Positions 48,658-59,349 of a DNA stretch of 64,000 nt are shown one piece after another. The notes beneath the pieces were generated by a model. The model worked only from the letters and a program-made list of their open reading frames with translations. It did no database searches and was not told where the DNA came from. How positions within the stretch are numbered: position 1 is the first letter of the stretch; each line of letters opens with the position of its first letter. A program made the translations under genes and the position numbers. Origin of the DNA: Lepas anatifera (lineage: Eukaryota; Arthropoda; Thecostraca; Lepadidae); assembly GCA_034440635.1 (NCBI GenBank), contig JAOTON010000897.1, positions 248,001-312,000 on the forward strand, written 5' to 3'.

Positions 48658-49250
48658 TCTCAAGGGGCCCATTCAAGCTCACAGCCGCCCGGTCAGTGGC
48701 TGTAAAGCCTTATAGGGGTCCCAGACCATCTCAGGGGCCCTCAGTTCAACACAGGGGCCCATATTAGCTCTGATGACCAGATAAACTTAAGGGCCCGGAT
48801 CATCCAGGGGCCCCTTGTCGGCATATTTGGGGTTTCAGAACAGTTCAGGGTTTCAATTAAAGCTTATAACAGAATTTCAGAGCATGGGCCCTATTCCTGT
48901 GCAGGGGTCTCAGATACGTTTAGGGTCTTCTGTGCGTCACAGGGGATCCAGATTAGCTCAAGGGACATTATTAACTTTACGGTCCCAGCTCAGCTCAGGG
49001 GCCCCCAGGTCGGTGGATATAGGTTCTGGCCAACTCACGGGGCCCTGTTTAAGGTTACGGCTCCTAGCTCAGTTTAGGCACCCAAGAACAGTTCATTCTG
49101 CCCAAACCATCTCAGGGGCGCTCATTTCAGCTCAAAGGACCCAGATTAGCTCGTATGGCATCAGAGGCCAGTTCAGGGGCCCCGAGAAGCTTAGGGGACC
49201 TTAAAATCAACTCATAGAACCTCAACTTAGTTTAGGGGCACCGGTAAGTT
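48658..49250. repeat. Degenerate array of element B2, right of the A2 insertion
   Basis: Continuation of the array at 43480-43884; units such as CAGCTCAGGGGCCC recur. Confidence 0.75.
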
Positions 49251-49404
49251 TAACGGGGTTCCGGGGCAAGCTATCGGGCCAGTTTGAGTTTCTTGCTTGA
49301 TATTACAGTTGTTGATATTCTTATCTCCGTTGCGGGGCCCATCCCAGAAAAGTGGGGGGCCAGTGGCCCCCTGGCCCCCCGGTTCCTACGCCTATGATAG
49401 TGAG

Positions 49405-49959
49405 TACAAAGGCATAAATTTATCACAAATACTTTTTTCCTAGGGCAACATTTTCCACTCCATCATTAGAAACTTTTCCCTGTATTTTCCCCTCCGCAAC
49501 CAGGTGCAAAAACTATGTTGGGTCGCTGATTTCATCCATTATCATTTTCTCAAGTGGGTCACAGCAGATACCGTCCAAGTTGCCCAGGTAGCATGAAACC
49601 ACGTCAGCATTCCAAAAGGGTGTGGAAGGAAAACTGCGGAAAACAACCGCTCCCCCGGCGTCTGCCCTATCGTGGGGTGGCAGCACTAAACCAGAGTGGG
49701 CTTCAGCCGGGTGATCCACATTTTAGGACCAGTCTTAGGAATTTTATAAAATCTCCGGCATGGTTGGGCTGATTTGATGTGGGGTTTGGTGCTGCGTGAT
49801 GTGCGAGTGCATAGGTGTTGATATTATGTCTTTTACGTCATCTTTTATTGTTTTATCATGGCGACGTGGACAAGTGAAAAGCCCGCCTGAGTGGACCTTG
49901 TTTGAATATATCTGAATCTAAATCTGATTCCGTTGAAAGTTATTTTGCTTAAAAGCTCT
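49405..49959. other. GGT intron, no gene recognised
   Basis: No family-like ORF. Unique-looking sequence between element B2 and the next TTAA element. Confidence 0.5.
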
Positions 49960-50973
49960 TAACCCGCGCCCCACCGGGGTCCGGCGCCACCCCGTGGCCA
50001 TCGTTGGCCCCCTCTAACTCCGAAAATATAGACGTTAGCGTAAATCTGCAAAATGTATTAGAAAGCTCGCGTGAATTCAGTAAGAAATTACTTCACATGT
50101 TTTAGTGCTCAGGTCAATGGTTTGACCTCCAGAGGTCAAATTAGGTCAAGATCGCCTATTTTCACTGAAATATGCAATGCTTAAGCAATCTGGGCATAGC
50201 TCTTATACTATTAGAGCTATTGAGATGTGGTAAAGTACTTTGGATAGGAAAATGTCAGACCTTTTCCCGCTATGTGGAACGTAACGACCTCCCGCCAGTG
50301 GTTTAACCTCTAGAGATCACCTGGTGACCTAAGATGACCTGAGGTCACGAAAGGTCAGAAAGTGACATTGTTGTATATCAAACGAAAGCCAGTGACGAGA
50401 CATACACGATGGTGTTTGATTCAGCGCTCTAGCTTATATAGGTCAAAAGTTATTGTCAGAATACTGTTTTTGTCCCCTGGTGACCTTGGATGACCTTGGA
50501 GAGGCCAAAGGGCAAATATGGCCCTGGAATCCGTGAAAGGGTGTCCAAGAACGCTTTTCTGATCAAATCGAACATTTTCAATCGTTTTTTGTGACTTTTA
50601 GATTACAAGACAGCTTTTCCCCATGCTTTTTCAATGGGAGAGGTCGCCTCGTGACCTGACCCCAGGTCACGAAATCGAAAAATCCCGGATATACATCTTG
50701 TAGACCCTGGGGGGTCATGAAGTGTAGAGAGTTTCAAATCGATCGATATCGAAATGTAGCTCTTACAGAGCTCTAAAGTTGAAGTGAGGTGACCTTGGTT
50801 GACCTCGTCTGGTGACCTGACCTTGGGTGACCCGGGGTAAAAAATTCAGGGATGGTGGGAAAATTATGCAGTGAGAGGTAGAGCTCTCAATCGCGGTGCT
50901 GCGCCTTGTAGTTTTTCTGCTATTCCGGGAAAACATTGGGGGGCATCGATGCCCCCGGTGGGGCGAGAGTTAA
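49960..50973. mobile_element. TTAA-flanked MITE, intact, rich in AGGTCA half-sites
   Basis: TTAA at both ends (49960-49963 and 50970-50973) with inverted GC-rich termini: CCCGCGCCCCACCGGGG and (inverted) CTCTCGCCCCACCGGGGG. 1014 bp, no ORF. It is colinear with 32397-33425. It carries AGGTCA-N4-AGGTCA at 50133-50148 and a TGACCT-N6-AGGTCA pair near 50656-50673. The TTAA target suggests piggyBac-type mobilisation. Confidence 0.8.
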
Positions 50974-51434
50974 GGTTTTCTGTCCGAAACTTGCATTAGA
51001 TTTTTATCTTCAGAAACTTTTAAAATACAATTTTAGAAGTTGAAGCAACATGGTGTCTTAGGACCTTGAGAAAATACTTATGTGTGTTTGCTGTAATTGA
51101 CACTGAGATAAGATATTTAGTTATGTTTGCTCAAGTCAATCGGGGGGGGACAAGGGCTCAGTTTCATATCACTTACGTCGAAATGATCCTCCAACTTGCT
51201 ATTGCCTTTCTACTTGCTGGGCAGAAAGTGATAACTCGCAATGCCGTACAAAGTGGAGACAACATCGATGTCGTGTAACAACACCCGTTGTTGTTACACG
51301 ATATCCATTCCTGGTCAGCTCTCTCTAATCACGTAACAGGCTCCTAAAGCCTTACACACACCACGGATGGTAACTAATAAAATTCCTACACTGGCTGTGA
51401 TTTGACGCTGAGGGTTTTGTTCCCGCCACCTCAG
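50974..51434. other. GGT intron with a perfect 12-bp hairpin
   Basis: TCGTGTAACAAC at 51271-51282 pairs with GTTGTTACACGA at 51290-51301 over a 7-nt loop. Nothing else is recognised. Confidence 0.7.
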
Positions 51435-51625
51435 ATCGTGCGCAACATGACTTCGGAGGCGTACATGGCGGACGTGCGGCGGCGGGTGCGGGCGGAGGGG
51501 GTGCTGGGCTCTCCGGAGGCCTACGGCGCCAGGTTCCACAGCGCCAACGAGAGTGGCACCGCGCACATCAGCGTGGTGGACGCCCAGGGCAGTGCCGTCG
51601 CCGTCACCAGCACCATCAACCTGCG
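51435..51625 (+). CDS. GGT: GGT exon with autoprocessing/catalytic Thr
   Basis: Encodes IVRNMTSEAYMADVRRRV and GTAHISVVDAQGSAV, then TSTINL. In characterised GGTs the Thr of GTAH is the cleavage site that separates the subunits and becomes the N-terminal nucleophile of the small subunit. It is intact here. The acceptor is CCACCTCAG before 51435; the donor is GTAGGT at 51626, leaving phase 2. The last 50 bases of the exon plus 4 intron bases are the unit of the array that follows. Use of any later donor would read an in-frame TAG at the first junction, so only the first donor gives full-length protein. Confidence 0.93.
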
Positions 51626-54171
51626 GTAGGTAGACGCCCGGGGCAGTGCCGTCACCGTTACCAGCACCATCAACCTGCGGTAGGTGGACGCCCAGGGCAG
51701 TGCCGTCACCGTTACCAGCACCATCAACCTGCGGTAGGTGGACGCCCAGGGCAGTGCCGTCGCCGTCACCAGCACCATCAACCTGCGGTAGGTAGACGCC
51801 CGGGGCAGTGCCGTCACCGTTACCAGCACCATCAACCTGCGGTAGGTAGACGCCCGGGGCAGTGCCGTCACCGTTACCAGCACCATCAACCTGCGGTAGG
51901 TGGACGCCCAGGGCAGTGCCGTCACCAGCCCCATCAACCTGCGGTAGGTGGACGCCCAGGGCAGTGCCGTCACCGTCACCAGCACCATCAACCTGCGGTA
52001 GGTAGACGCCCAGGGCAGTGCCGTCACCGCACCAGCACCATCAACCTGCGGTAGGTGGACGCCCGGGGCAGTGCCGTCACCGTTACCAGCACCATCAACC
52101 TGTGGTAGGTGGACGCCCAGGGCAGTGCCGTCACCGTTACCAGCACCATCAACCTGCGGTAGGTAGACGCCCAGGGCAGTGCCGTCACCGTCACCAGCAC
52201 CATCAACCTGCGGTAGGTGGACGCCCAGGGCAGTGCCGTCACCAGCCCCATCAACCTGCGGTAGGTGGACGCCCAGGGCAGTGCCGTCACCGTCACCAGC
52301 ACCATCAACCTGCGGTAGGTAGACGCCCGGGGCAGTGCCGTCACCGTCACCAGCACCATCAACCTGCGGTAGGTGGACGCCCAGGGCAGTGCCGTCACCG
52401 TCACCAGCACCATCAACCTGCGGTAGGTGGACGCCCAGGGCAGTGCCGTCACCGTTACCAGCACCATCAACCTGCGGTAGGTAGACGCCCAGGGCAGTGC
52501 CGTCACCAGCACCATCAACCTGCGGTAGGTGGACGCCCAGGGCAGTGCCGTCACCGTTACCAGCACCATCAACCTGCGGTAGGTAGACGCCCAGGGCAGT
52601 GCCGTCACCAGCACCATCAACCTGCGGTAGGTGGACGCCCAGGGCAGTGCCGTCACCAGCACCATCAACCTGCGGTAGGTGGACGCCCAGGGCAGTGCCG
52701 TCACCGTCACCAGCACCATCAACCTGCGGTAGGTAGACGCCCGGGGCAGTGCCGTCACCAGCACCATCAACCTGCGGTAGGTGGACGCCCAGGGCAGTGC
52801 CGTCACCGTTACCAGCACCATCAACCTGCGGTAGGTAGACGCCCAGGGCAGTGCCGTCACCGTCACCAGCACCATCAACCTGCGGTAGGTGGACGCCCAG
52901 GGCAGTGCCGTCACCGTCACCAGCACCATCAACCTGCGGTAGGTAGACGCCCAGGGCAGTGCCGTCACCGTCACCAGCACCATCAACCTGCGGTAGGTAG
53001 ACGCCCAGGGCAGTGCCGTCACCGTCACCAGCACCATCAACCTGCGGTAGGTGGACGCCCAGGGCAGTGCCGTCACCGTTACCAGCACCATCAACCTGCG
53101 GTAGGTAGACGCCCAGGGCAGTGCCGTCACCAGCACCATCAACCTGCGGTAGGTGGACGCCCAGGGCAGTGCCGTCACCGTTACCAGCACCATCAACCTG
53201 CGGTAGGTAGACGCCCAGGGCAGTGCCGTCACCAGCACCAGCACCATCAACCTGCGGTAGGTGGACGCCCAGGGCAGTGCCGTCACCGTCACCAGCACCA
53301 TCAACCTGCGGTAGGTAGACGCCCGGGGCAGTGCCGTCACCAGCACCATCAACCTGCGGTAGGTAGACGCCCAGGGCAGTGCCGTCACCAGCACCATCAA
53401 CCTGCGGTAGGTGGACGCCCAGGGCAGTGCCGTCACCGTTACCAGCACCATCAACCTGCGGTAGGTAGACGCCCAGGGCAGTGCCGTCACCGTCACCAGC
53501 ACCATCAACCTGCGGTAGGTGGACGCCCAGGGCAGTGCCGTCACCGTTACCAGCACCATCAACCTGCGGTAGGTAGACGCCCAGGGCAGTGCCGTCACCG
53601 TCACCAGCACCATCAACCTGCGGTAGGTGGACGCCCAGGGCAGTGCCGTCACCAGCACCATCAACCTGCGGTAGGTGGACGCCCAGGGCAGTGCCGTCAC
53701 CGTCACCAGCACCATCAACCTGCGGTAGGTGGACGCCCAGGGCAGTGCCGTCACCGTTACCAGCACCATCAACCTGCGGTAGGTAGACGCCCAGGGCAGT
53801 GCCGTCACCGTTACCAGCACCATCAACCTGCGGTAGGTAGACGCCCAGGGCAGTGCCGTCACCGTTACCAGCACCATCAACCTGCGGTAGGTAGACGCCC
53901 AGGGCGGTGCCGTCACCGTTACCAGCACCATCAACCTGCGGTAGGTGGACGCCCAGGGCAGTGCCGTCACCAGCACCATCAACCTGCGGTAGGTGGACGC
54001 CCAGGGCAGTGCCGTCACGCCAGCACCATCAACCTGCGGTAGGTGGACGCCCAGGGCAGTGCCGTCACCGTTACCAGCACCATCAACCTGCGGTAGGTAG
54101 ACGCCCAGGGCAGTGCCGTCACCGTTACCAGCACCATCAACCTGCGGTAGGTAGACGCCCAGGGCAGTGCC
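51576..54171 (+). repeat. Splice-donor array: 54/48-bp unit, roughly 50 copies
   Basis: The unit is the last 50 bases of the GGT exon plus GTAG of the intron: it opens GTGGACGCCCAGGGCAGTGC, passes CACCATCAACCTGCG and ends GTAG. Most units are 54 bp; a subset lacks one GTTACC/GTCACC hexamer and is 48 bp. Each carries CTGCG followed by GTAGGT, a usable 5' splice site. The array fills nearly 2.6 kb of the intron start and ends in a truncated unit at 54171. Variants (GTAGAC/GTGGAC, CAGGGC/CGGGGC, GTTACC/GTCACC) are interspersed, suggesting repeated unequal exchange. Long open frames on both strands here (up to about 730 codons) are repeat artefacts. Confidence 0.95.
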
Positions 54172-54417
54172 AGCACTATTCACCAGCACTATCCGTGCTA
54201 AGTTAGGTCTCAAGAGTGCTGCTATATTTCACTGTCCCACTGCATAACAGTCTCCAACTACTCTGCAAAGGTGAAGCCACGCATGTCCTTGGCGAAACGC
54301 ATGGACCGTACGTGGTTCGACCTGTGCATTACAGTTAAGGTTTCAGATAGATACTGTCGTAGCCAGATACCCCGTTAGAGCCCACTATTGCGTGAATCGA
54401 ACAGTCCTATTCACTGA

Positions 54418-54603
<186 letters not shown>

Positions 54604-54881
54604 TAAATACCAATGCGCTGTGCTTATTTGTTCAGGTGTTTGACAGGGTTGGCATTTTTGCCAGTTGAGAAGGGTTTCTGCCGCCAGCCGGTTTTTACCG
54701 GTTTAAACCGGCAAAAAGTGGCAGAAAGTGGCAAAACTCGGGGAGGCCAAATTCGCCATTATTTATGGAAACTGAACTTTAAGCGTTTTTTAATAGTTTT
54801 TACCAACATCATGCTGATAATTACTTTATTTCCGGTATTCTGATCATCTTATTTAACATTCTACATCTTCTAGTCTTAGTC

Positions 54882-55893
54882 TTAACACGCGCCCCGCTGG
54901 GGACCCTTGCATGACGCGCCCCGCTTGGGGGGCGTTTTTCACCCCCTCCGTATCTCGTTCCCCACGAAAGCTAAAAGAAAATTACGGGCGGCGTTCGAAA
55001 GCTCTTGACAAGACGAAGATATTTTATACGATGAATTGTTATGTCAGGTCAATATTGAGGTCACCATAGGTCAAAGAAGGCTCCATAGGCTTACAACGGA
55101 GCAGTGTACGTTTCCCCCTCTAGATCTGCCTTCAGGGGAGCTAGAGCAAAACTTTATGAATCATTGGATTTCTCTCATCGCGGCAAATCCAATGATGTAT
55201 AATATGACCTTGCTAGGTCAAATAGTCAAAATGACCTGACCTCGAGCTAGGTCAGGGTCGCAAACTGACCTGGTATGATCATGTTGCATATCAATCGACT
55301 CCCCGTGACAATATAAGCACAATGCAAGCAGAATGGGAGCTTTATCTCAATTCAGTGAGAAGTTATTGGCAAAAAATCACTCTGCTCCCGTGACCTGATA
55401 TGACCTTTGAGGGGTCAGATGCTCAAAAACTCAACTTAATGGTCAAGATTGCGGTAAGAATAGACGGTTTGAGGATTTTCAGCTTTATCTATCCAGTATT
55501 TACTGAAAACAAGCCCATTCTATGTTTCACCATAGACTGGGGTGGCCAAAAAATTGACCCCACCTTAGGTCAACAATATAAAAATTCCAAGATAGCAGAT
55601 TTGTAGACCGTAATAATCTTATCATATTGTGGAAGTCTTGAACTGATCGGTTTGCTAATGTTCCCTGGGTGCCGCTTCAAACTCGTAATTTTAGGTTTTG
55701 AGGTCGGGTCACTTGACCCTGAATAGCTCTTTGACCTGACATGACCTTAACTCAAAATTTTGGTCAGATGTGTAAAATTGATCAGGAATAAGGAAGTATA
55801 AGTTTCGTTGTTCTGCGTCTCTTAGTTTTTTTAGCTATCTAGGAAGAACCAGGAGGGGGGCGAATTTCGCCCCCTCAGCGGGGCGCGTGTTAA
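54882..55893. mobile_element. TTAA-flanked MITE, intact
   Basis: TTAA at 54882-54885 and 55890-55893 with inverted termini CACGCGCCCCGCTGGGG and (inverted) CACGCGCCCCGCTGAGGGGG. 1012 bp, almost the same length as 49960-50973 but a diverged subfamily. Dense in TGACCT/AGGTCA. No ORF. Confidence 0.82.
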
Positions 55894-56302
55894 GCCTAAG
55901 TGCAGCAAATGCAGATAGGATCGCATGCTATCCACATTTTAATCAGTTCAATTGTTAATCATCGATAATATTATCAGCTGAATCAAACAGGGGCTAATTC
56001 GGATATCTGGTGGTAGTCTAAATGAAATATGACGGTTTTCCTGACACGAAAGTCAAGCCGCTCGAACTCAGTAAGAATCCAGCCCATGCGTTGGGGTTTC
56101 CGATGCAGTTCTCCATCGGAGGCAAGGCAAGCGCCTTTTAGGTGCACGACATATTACTGCGAAGACTGTTATTATTTTACATGTCGTATTTGGTGGCAAT
56201 ATTGAGTCTTCTTCAACGCCGAACAGTGGCGAACATTAGAAAGGGTACAAGCTGGGGATTCCCAAGCCCCTCTGAGTGACTGGTGTACTGGATCTTTTAT
56301 GG
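55894..56302. other. No gene recognised
   Basis: Short unassigned stretch between the TTAA MITE and the Gypsy LTR. Confidence 0.5.
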
Positions 56303-56516
56303 TGAAGGGCGCATGCCCCACCGGGTCGCGGGCGGCCTCCGCCCCTGCTCGGTCACGCGTGCCGTGGCCGGAGGCGGTGGTGTGACCGGCCGGCCGGGAG
56401 GCGGTGGCGGCGGCGGGCAGTCAAGCCCGGGGAGCCGAGGGGTGCGGTACTGTGTGGGGGCGGTCGGGGAACCGGCGCTAATACAGCAAGGAACGACCGT
56501 CAAATTGAGTCTTACA
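56303..56516 (+). repeat. Ty3/Gypsy 5' LTR
   Basis: Starts TGAAGGGCGCATGCC; the same 48 bases open the 3' LTR at 63953-64000 with no difference. Its end at TTACA (56516) is inferred from the TG...CA rule and from the primer-binding site three bases later. The 5' half is GC-rich with G-runs (GGCGGTGGCGGCGGCGGG near 56400). Confidence 0.8.
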
Positions 56517-56519
56517 TAA

Positions 56520-56531
56520 TGGCGCGGTCGG
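56520..56531 (+). promoter_or_regulatory. Primer-binding site, tRNA-Ser type
   Basis: TGGCGCGGTCGG matches at 11 of 12 positions the complement expected for the 3' end of tRNA-Ser species ending CCGACTGCGCCA. It lies 3 nt after the predicted LTR end, the usual place for priming minus-strand DNA synthesis. Confidence 0.65.
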
Positions 56532-56983
56532 TAAGTAGCAACTGTTTCGCTATTTATTTTGTCGTTTATTTTGTGAGAACATTGGCTTAAAGTGACGGTA
56601 CGTCATTGTCCTTGGATGGTAGCCAAACCGCAGTTGATTTTTCTCTGAATACCTAGTAGCGGCGTCCGCTCGGGGATAAATTTGTGCCCTTTAAATTTCT
56701 CTCTTAAGCGTAGGAGTTAAAACAAACGCTGCTAGCGCTAGTTGAAAATAGACAATGCCTGGGATTTAATAGCCAAAACTGGTGGTTATTTACTGATAAT
56801 TAGTGTTATTTATATTTAGTTTGTTTGGCAATCGGCAAATGGATTCGTCTGCTGGAATTTTTCTCATTACGATGATTCTAATCTTTGATTCCCTATTGGT
56901 CGGAGCAGTTTGAAATTTAGACTGCAGTATTACAGAACGGGAATAATTTGAGGAATGGTTAGCCTCAGGCGTAGCAAGACATG
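56532..56983. other. Gypsy leader, no gene recognised
   Basis: Untranslated region of the LTR element upstream of the inserted MITE. Confidence 0.5.
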
Positions 56984-57692
56984 AGGGGTGTTCACGGCGC
57001 ATGTGTACAGTGTGGACGTAAACATGCCTCAGGCTATGTAGGCCCCGCCCATCTGTGCCATGACGTCAGACTCATGTGTACGGTGTGCACGGTCAAATGA
57101 ACAGAACGAACACATGTGCTTGGTGTCTGACGCATGAGCCCTGGATGCTGAGCTTCTGAAAACACCATCATCAACAGTATAAATGTCCTTTTCCTATGAC
57201 TGTTTGCAAAAACACCAACAGCCAACTTGCAAGATTCTTCCACCAGAACAGGCACCGGCTAATTCTAAAACCGTTGGCAGTACCAAAGCAATAGAGACAC
57301 TGGCAGTACGAGATATCCTTGAGGAAGGGCTAAATACATTTCTATATTTGATTATTTCACACAACCACGTGCCTAGAATAAATTTCCCTCGAGCCACAGT
57401 CCTTCACCCACGATTGATTCCTCTTTTCAACTTCAAAATGGAGAACTGACGGTTTCTGCGGCCCTCTGCTTGTCGGGATCGAAATGTCGTAAGCGCGCCA
57501 CTTGCGTCGCTTTTTTCATGTGTACGGTGTGCACGGTCTCCAACCGTCCACACTGTACACAGGTTTGTGACGTCATACCCTCTTCGCGCCAGATTAGGCC
57601 CCGCCCCATGACCTAGTTCTGCTCGACGCTGATTGGCTGTACTCAGACCGTACACACTGTCCACACCGTGCACATGCGCCGTGAACACCCCT
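56984..57692. mobile_element. 709-bp TIR element (MITE) in the Gypsy leader, with two CRE palindromes
   Basis: The ends AGGGGTGTTCACGGCGCATG and its inverse are exact over about 20 bp, followed by repeated GTGTACGGTGTGCACGG motifs in both arms. The flanking trinucleotide ATG (56981-56983 and 57693-57695) is a possible 3-bp target duplication. TGACGTCA occurs in each arm (about 57061 and 57567). No coding capacity. The superfamily is unclear. Confidence 0.7.
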
Positions 57693-57932
57693 ATGATTAG
57701 ACATCCACTTTACATTTCGGTTCTCTTTCTACTGGCAGAGTGGTGAATCCACAAATTTTTTACCGGATTTGAATTTTTGAAGACGGAGTAGCAGGTCATT
57801 TTTGGCGGGCAACGCATCCGTTTTCACAAAGAGGCCTTGGTCTTCCAAGCCAAACCCGTTCGCGTTGGTGAACCGTCCGTTTTGCGCGTTCCTTTGGAAT
57901 AAATTACCCGGTGAACCAGTGGATCAGACAAC

Positions 57933-58823
57933 ATGGAGGCATCACAGACTTTGTTCCTGAGTCGGACACCGAAGTTTTCCGGCGAGCACGATGAAAGCTG
58001 GGATACCTGGATACATCGCTTAGAGGCACTCACCGAGAGTAGCAACCCCAAGGAGCGCATGAGCTTTCTTTTTGGACTGTTGGACGGAAAGGCACTTGAT
58101 GTTGCTGTTGCCCTTCCGCCAAAGCAGGGCAAGGATTACGCAACAGTTAAAGAAGCGCTCAAAGAACGCTTTGCGGTACCAGTAGGCTCCCTGCAAGCTT
58201 TCGCCATGCTGAGTGGAACGCGAAGACAACCAGGGGAGGCCATTTGTGATTTTGGGGACCGAGTTAGCAAGTTGGCTGGTCTCGCTTTCCTGGAGGGAGA
58301 CCTTGCATACGTTAGCAGGGGCGCCGTCCACCAGTTCACTTGCGGCCTAAACGACACCCGCCTTCAGGCATTGCTGATCGAGAAAGAACCGACTTCGATG
58401 GAGGAAGCAGTAAGGATAGCCACAGCGGCACATAAAAAACAGCAAATCTTGCAGAGCTTGGAGAGCACTGACAGCGTGGCTGCAGCCGCCCATCAGGGCG
58501 CCGGCTATCCGGATTGGAAACCATCGAATTCCGGAAGTACAGATGACAGGCTAGAAATGCTACAGCAGAACATGATCGCCATGACGGCGTCCATTCAAGC
58601 ACTGCAAAACCAGGCGAACCAGAAAGAAGACCCCCGACGCCCACCAAGGATGGTCCTCTGCTTCAAATGCCAGGAAGTCGGACACTTTCGGCGCAACTGT
58701 CCCCAGCTTGGAAGCTCTGGGGCACAAGGGCAGGTGCGTCGAGCACCCCTGGCGCAACAGAGCGCGCGGGGTAAAGTGTTTGGCCTGCGGAGCCGGCGAT
58801 CACTGGATGGTAGAATGTCCTAG
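57933..58823 (+). pseudogene. Ty3/Gypsy gag (capsid and nucleocapsid), frameshifted
   Basis: The open frame begins at ATG 57933 after the leader. It has a capsid-like helical region (SWDTWIHRLEAL ... FRQ-type core, LDGKALDVAVALPP, LKERFAVP), typical of retrotransposon gag, and a zinc knuckle CFKCQEVGHFRRNC (CX2CX4HX4C) around residues 247-260. A second knuckle, CLACGAGDHWMVEC, is present at about 58777-58818 but in the +1 frame, so a shift near 58700 separates them. In an intact element gag packages RNA into particles. This copy would lose its second knuckle unless frameshifting occurs. Confidence 0.85.
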
Positions 58824-58961
58824 GCTTCCTAATATTGTAGCAGCTCAGGGGAATCTCCCTACTGCTCAGCCGAGACACAACCAGGGAAACTAAAAGGGAC
58901 AGTTTCTAAGGGGCAGGGCCCTGGTCCGGAAGGGGAGAAGCGCCCCGAAAGGAGACCTGCG

Positions 58962-59318
58962 ATGGTTCGAATCAACACCAATGGAAGGCACCTGTGGGCA
59001 CTGATTGATTCAGGCGCAGATTTCTCCCTCATGAAGGAAGGGGTCGCGGTAGGCACACTGAACCCTTCAACCCGGTCCCGCCCGGCGGGTACAGCAGTCG
59101 GAGCGGGAGGAGAGGTACTAAATATCTTGGGAACCGAGATGTTGGACTTTTATATCCGGGACAAGGTGTTCTGCTGTCGCATGGCAGTAGTAAGGGGCCT
59201 GATCTACGATGTGATATTGGGACGCGACTTCTGTTGCCAAAACGGGACCATTTTGGATGACAAGCAGGGCGACCTCTATGTGGGTGACATGACTACCACT
59301 GCCGACTTACGATGAGAT
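58962..59318 (+). pseudogene. Ty3/Gypsy aspartic protease
   Basis: Contains ALIDSGADFSLM, the DSG active-site motif of retropepsins, and the later VILGRDF block that replaces the ILG flap-side motif. About 117 residues, a usual size for this domain. The frame ends in a stop at 59313-59315, before RT, and RT continues in another frame. The start position is arbitrary because the domain is normally released from a polyprotein. Confidence 0.8.
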
Positions 59319-59349
59319 ACGGCCACTGCGTTCGCGAGCCACAGGTACG

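Larger units (their letters stand above)
42292..49396. mobile_element. hAT-like element B2 interrupted by element A2
   Basis: The ends CAGGGGCGTAGGAACGG and (inverted) CATAGGCGTAGGAACCGG have a perfect 8-bp duplication ATAGTGAG (42284-42291 and 49397-49404). It is the same family as B1 at 3989-9873. Without the inserted A2 (43893-48649 plus one 8-bp duplicate) it is about 2.3 kb. It carries the SINE-like block (42840-43110), a unique block shared with 7960-8290 and a degenerate array. No transposase. Confidence 0.9.

Noticed and set aside
52018..54213. Open frames of 674 and 729 codons on both strands over the donor array
   Set aside because: They come from a 54/48-bp repeat whose length is a multiple of 3 and which lacks stops in those frames. 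The opposite-strand pair and the exact repeat period show that they are not genes.
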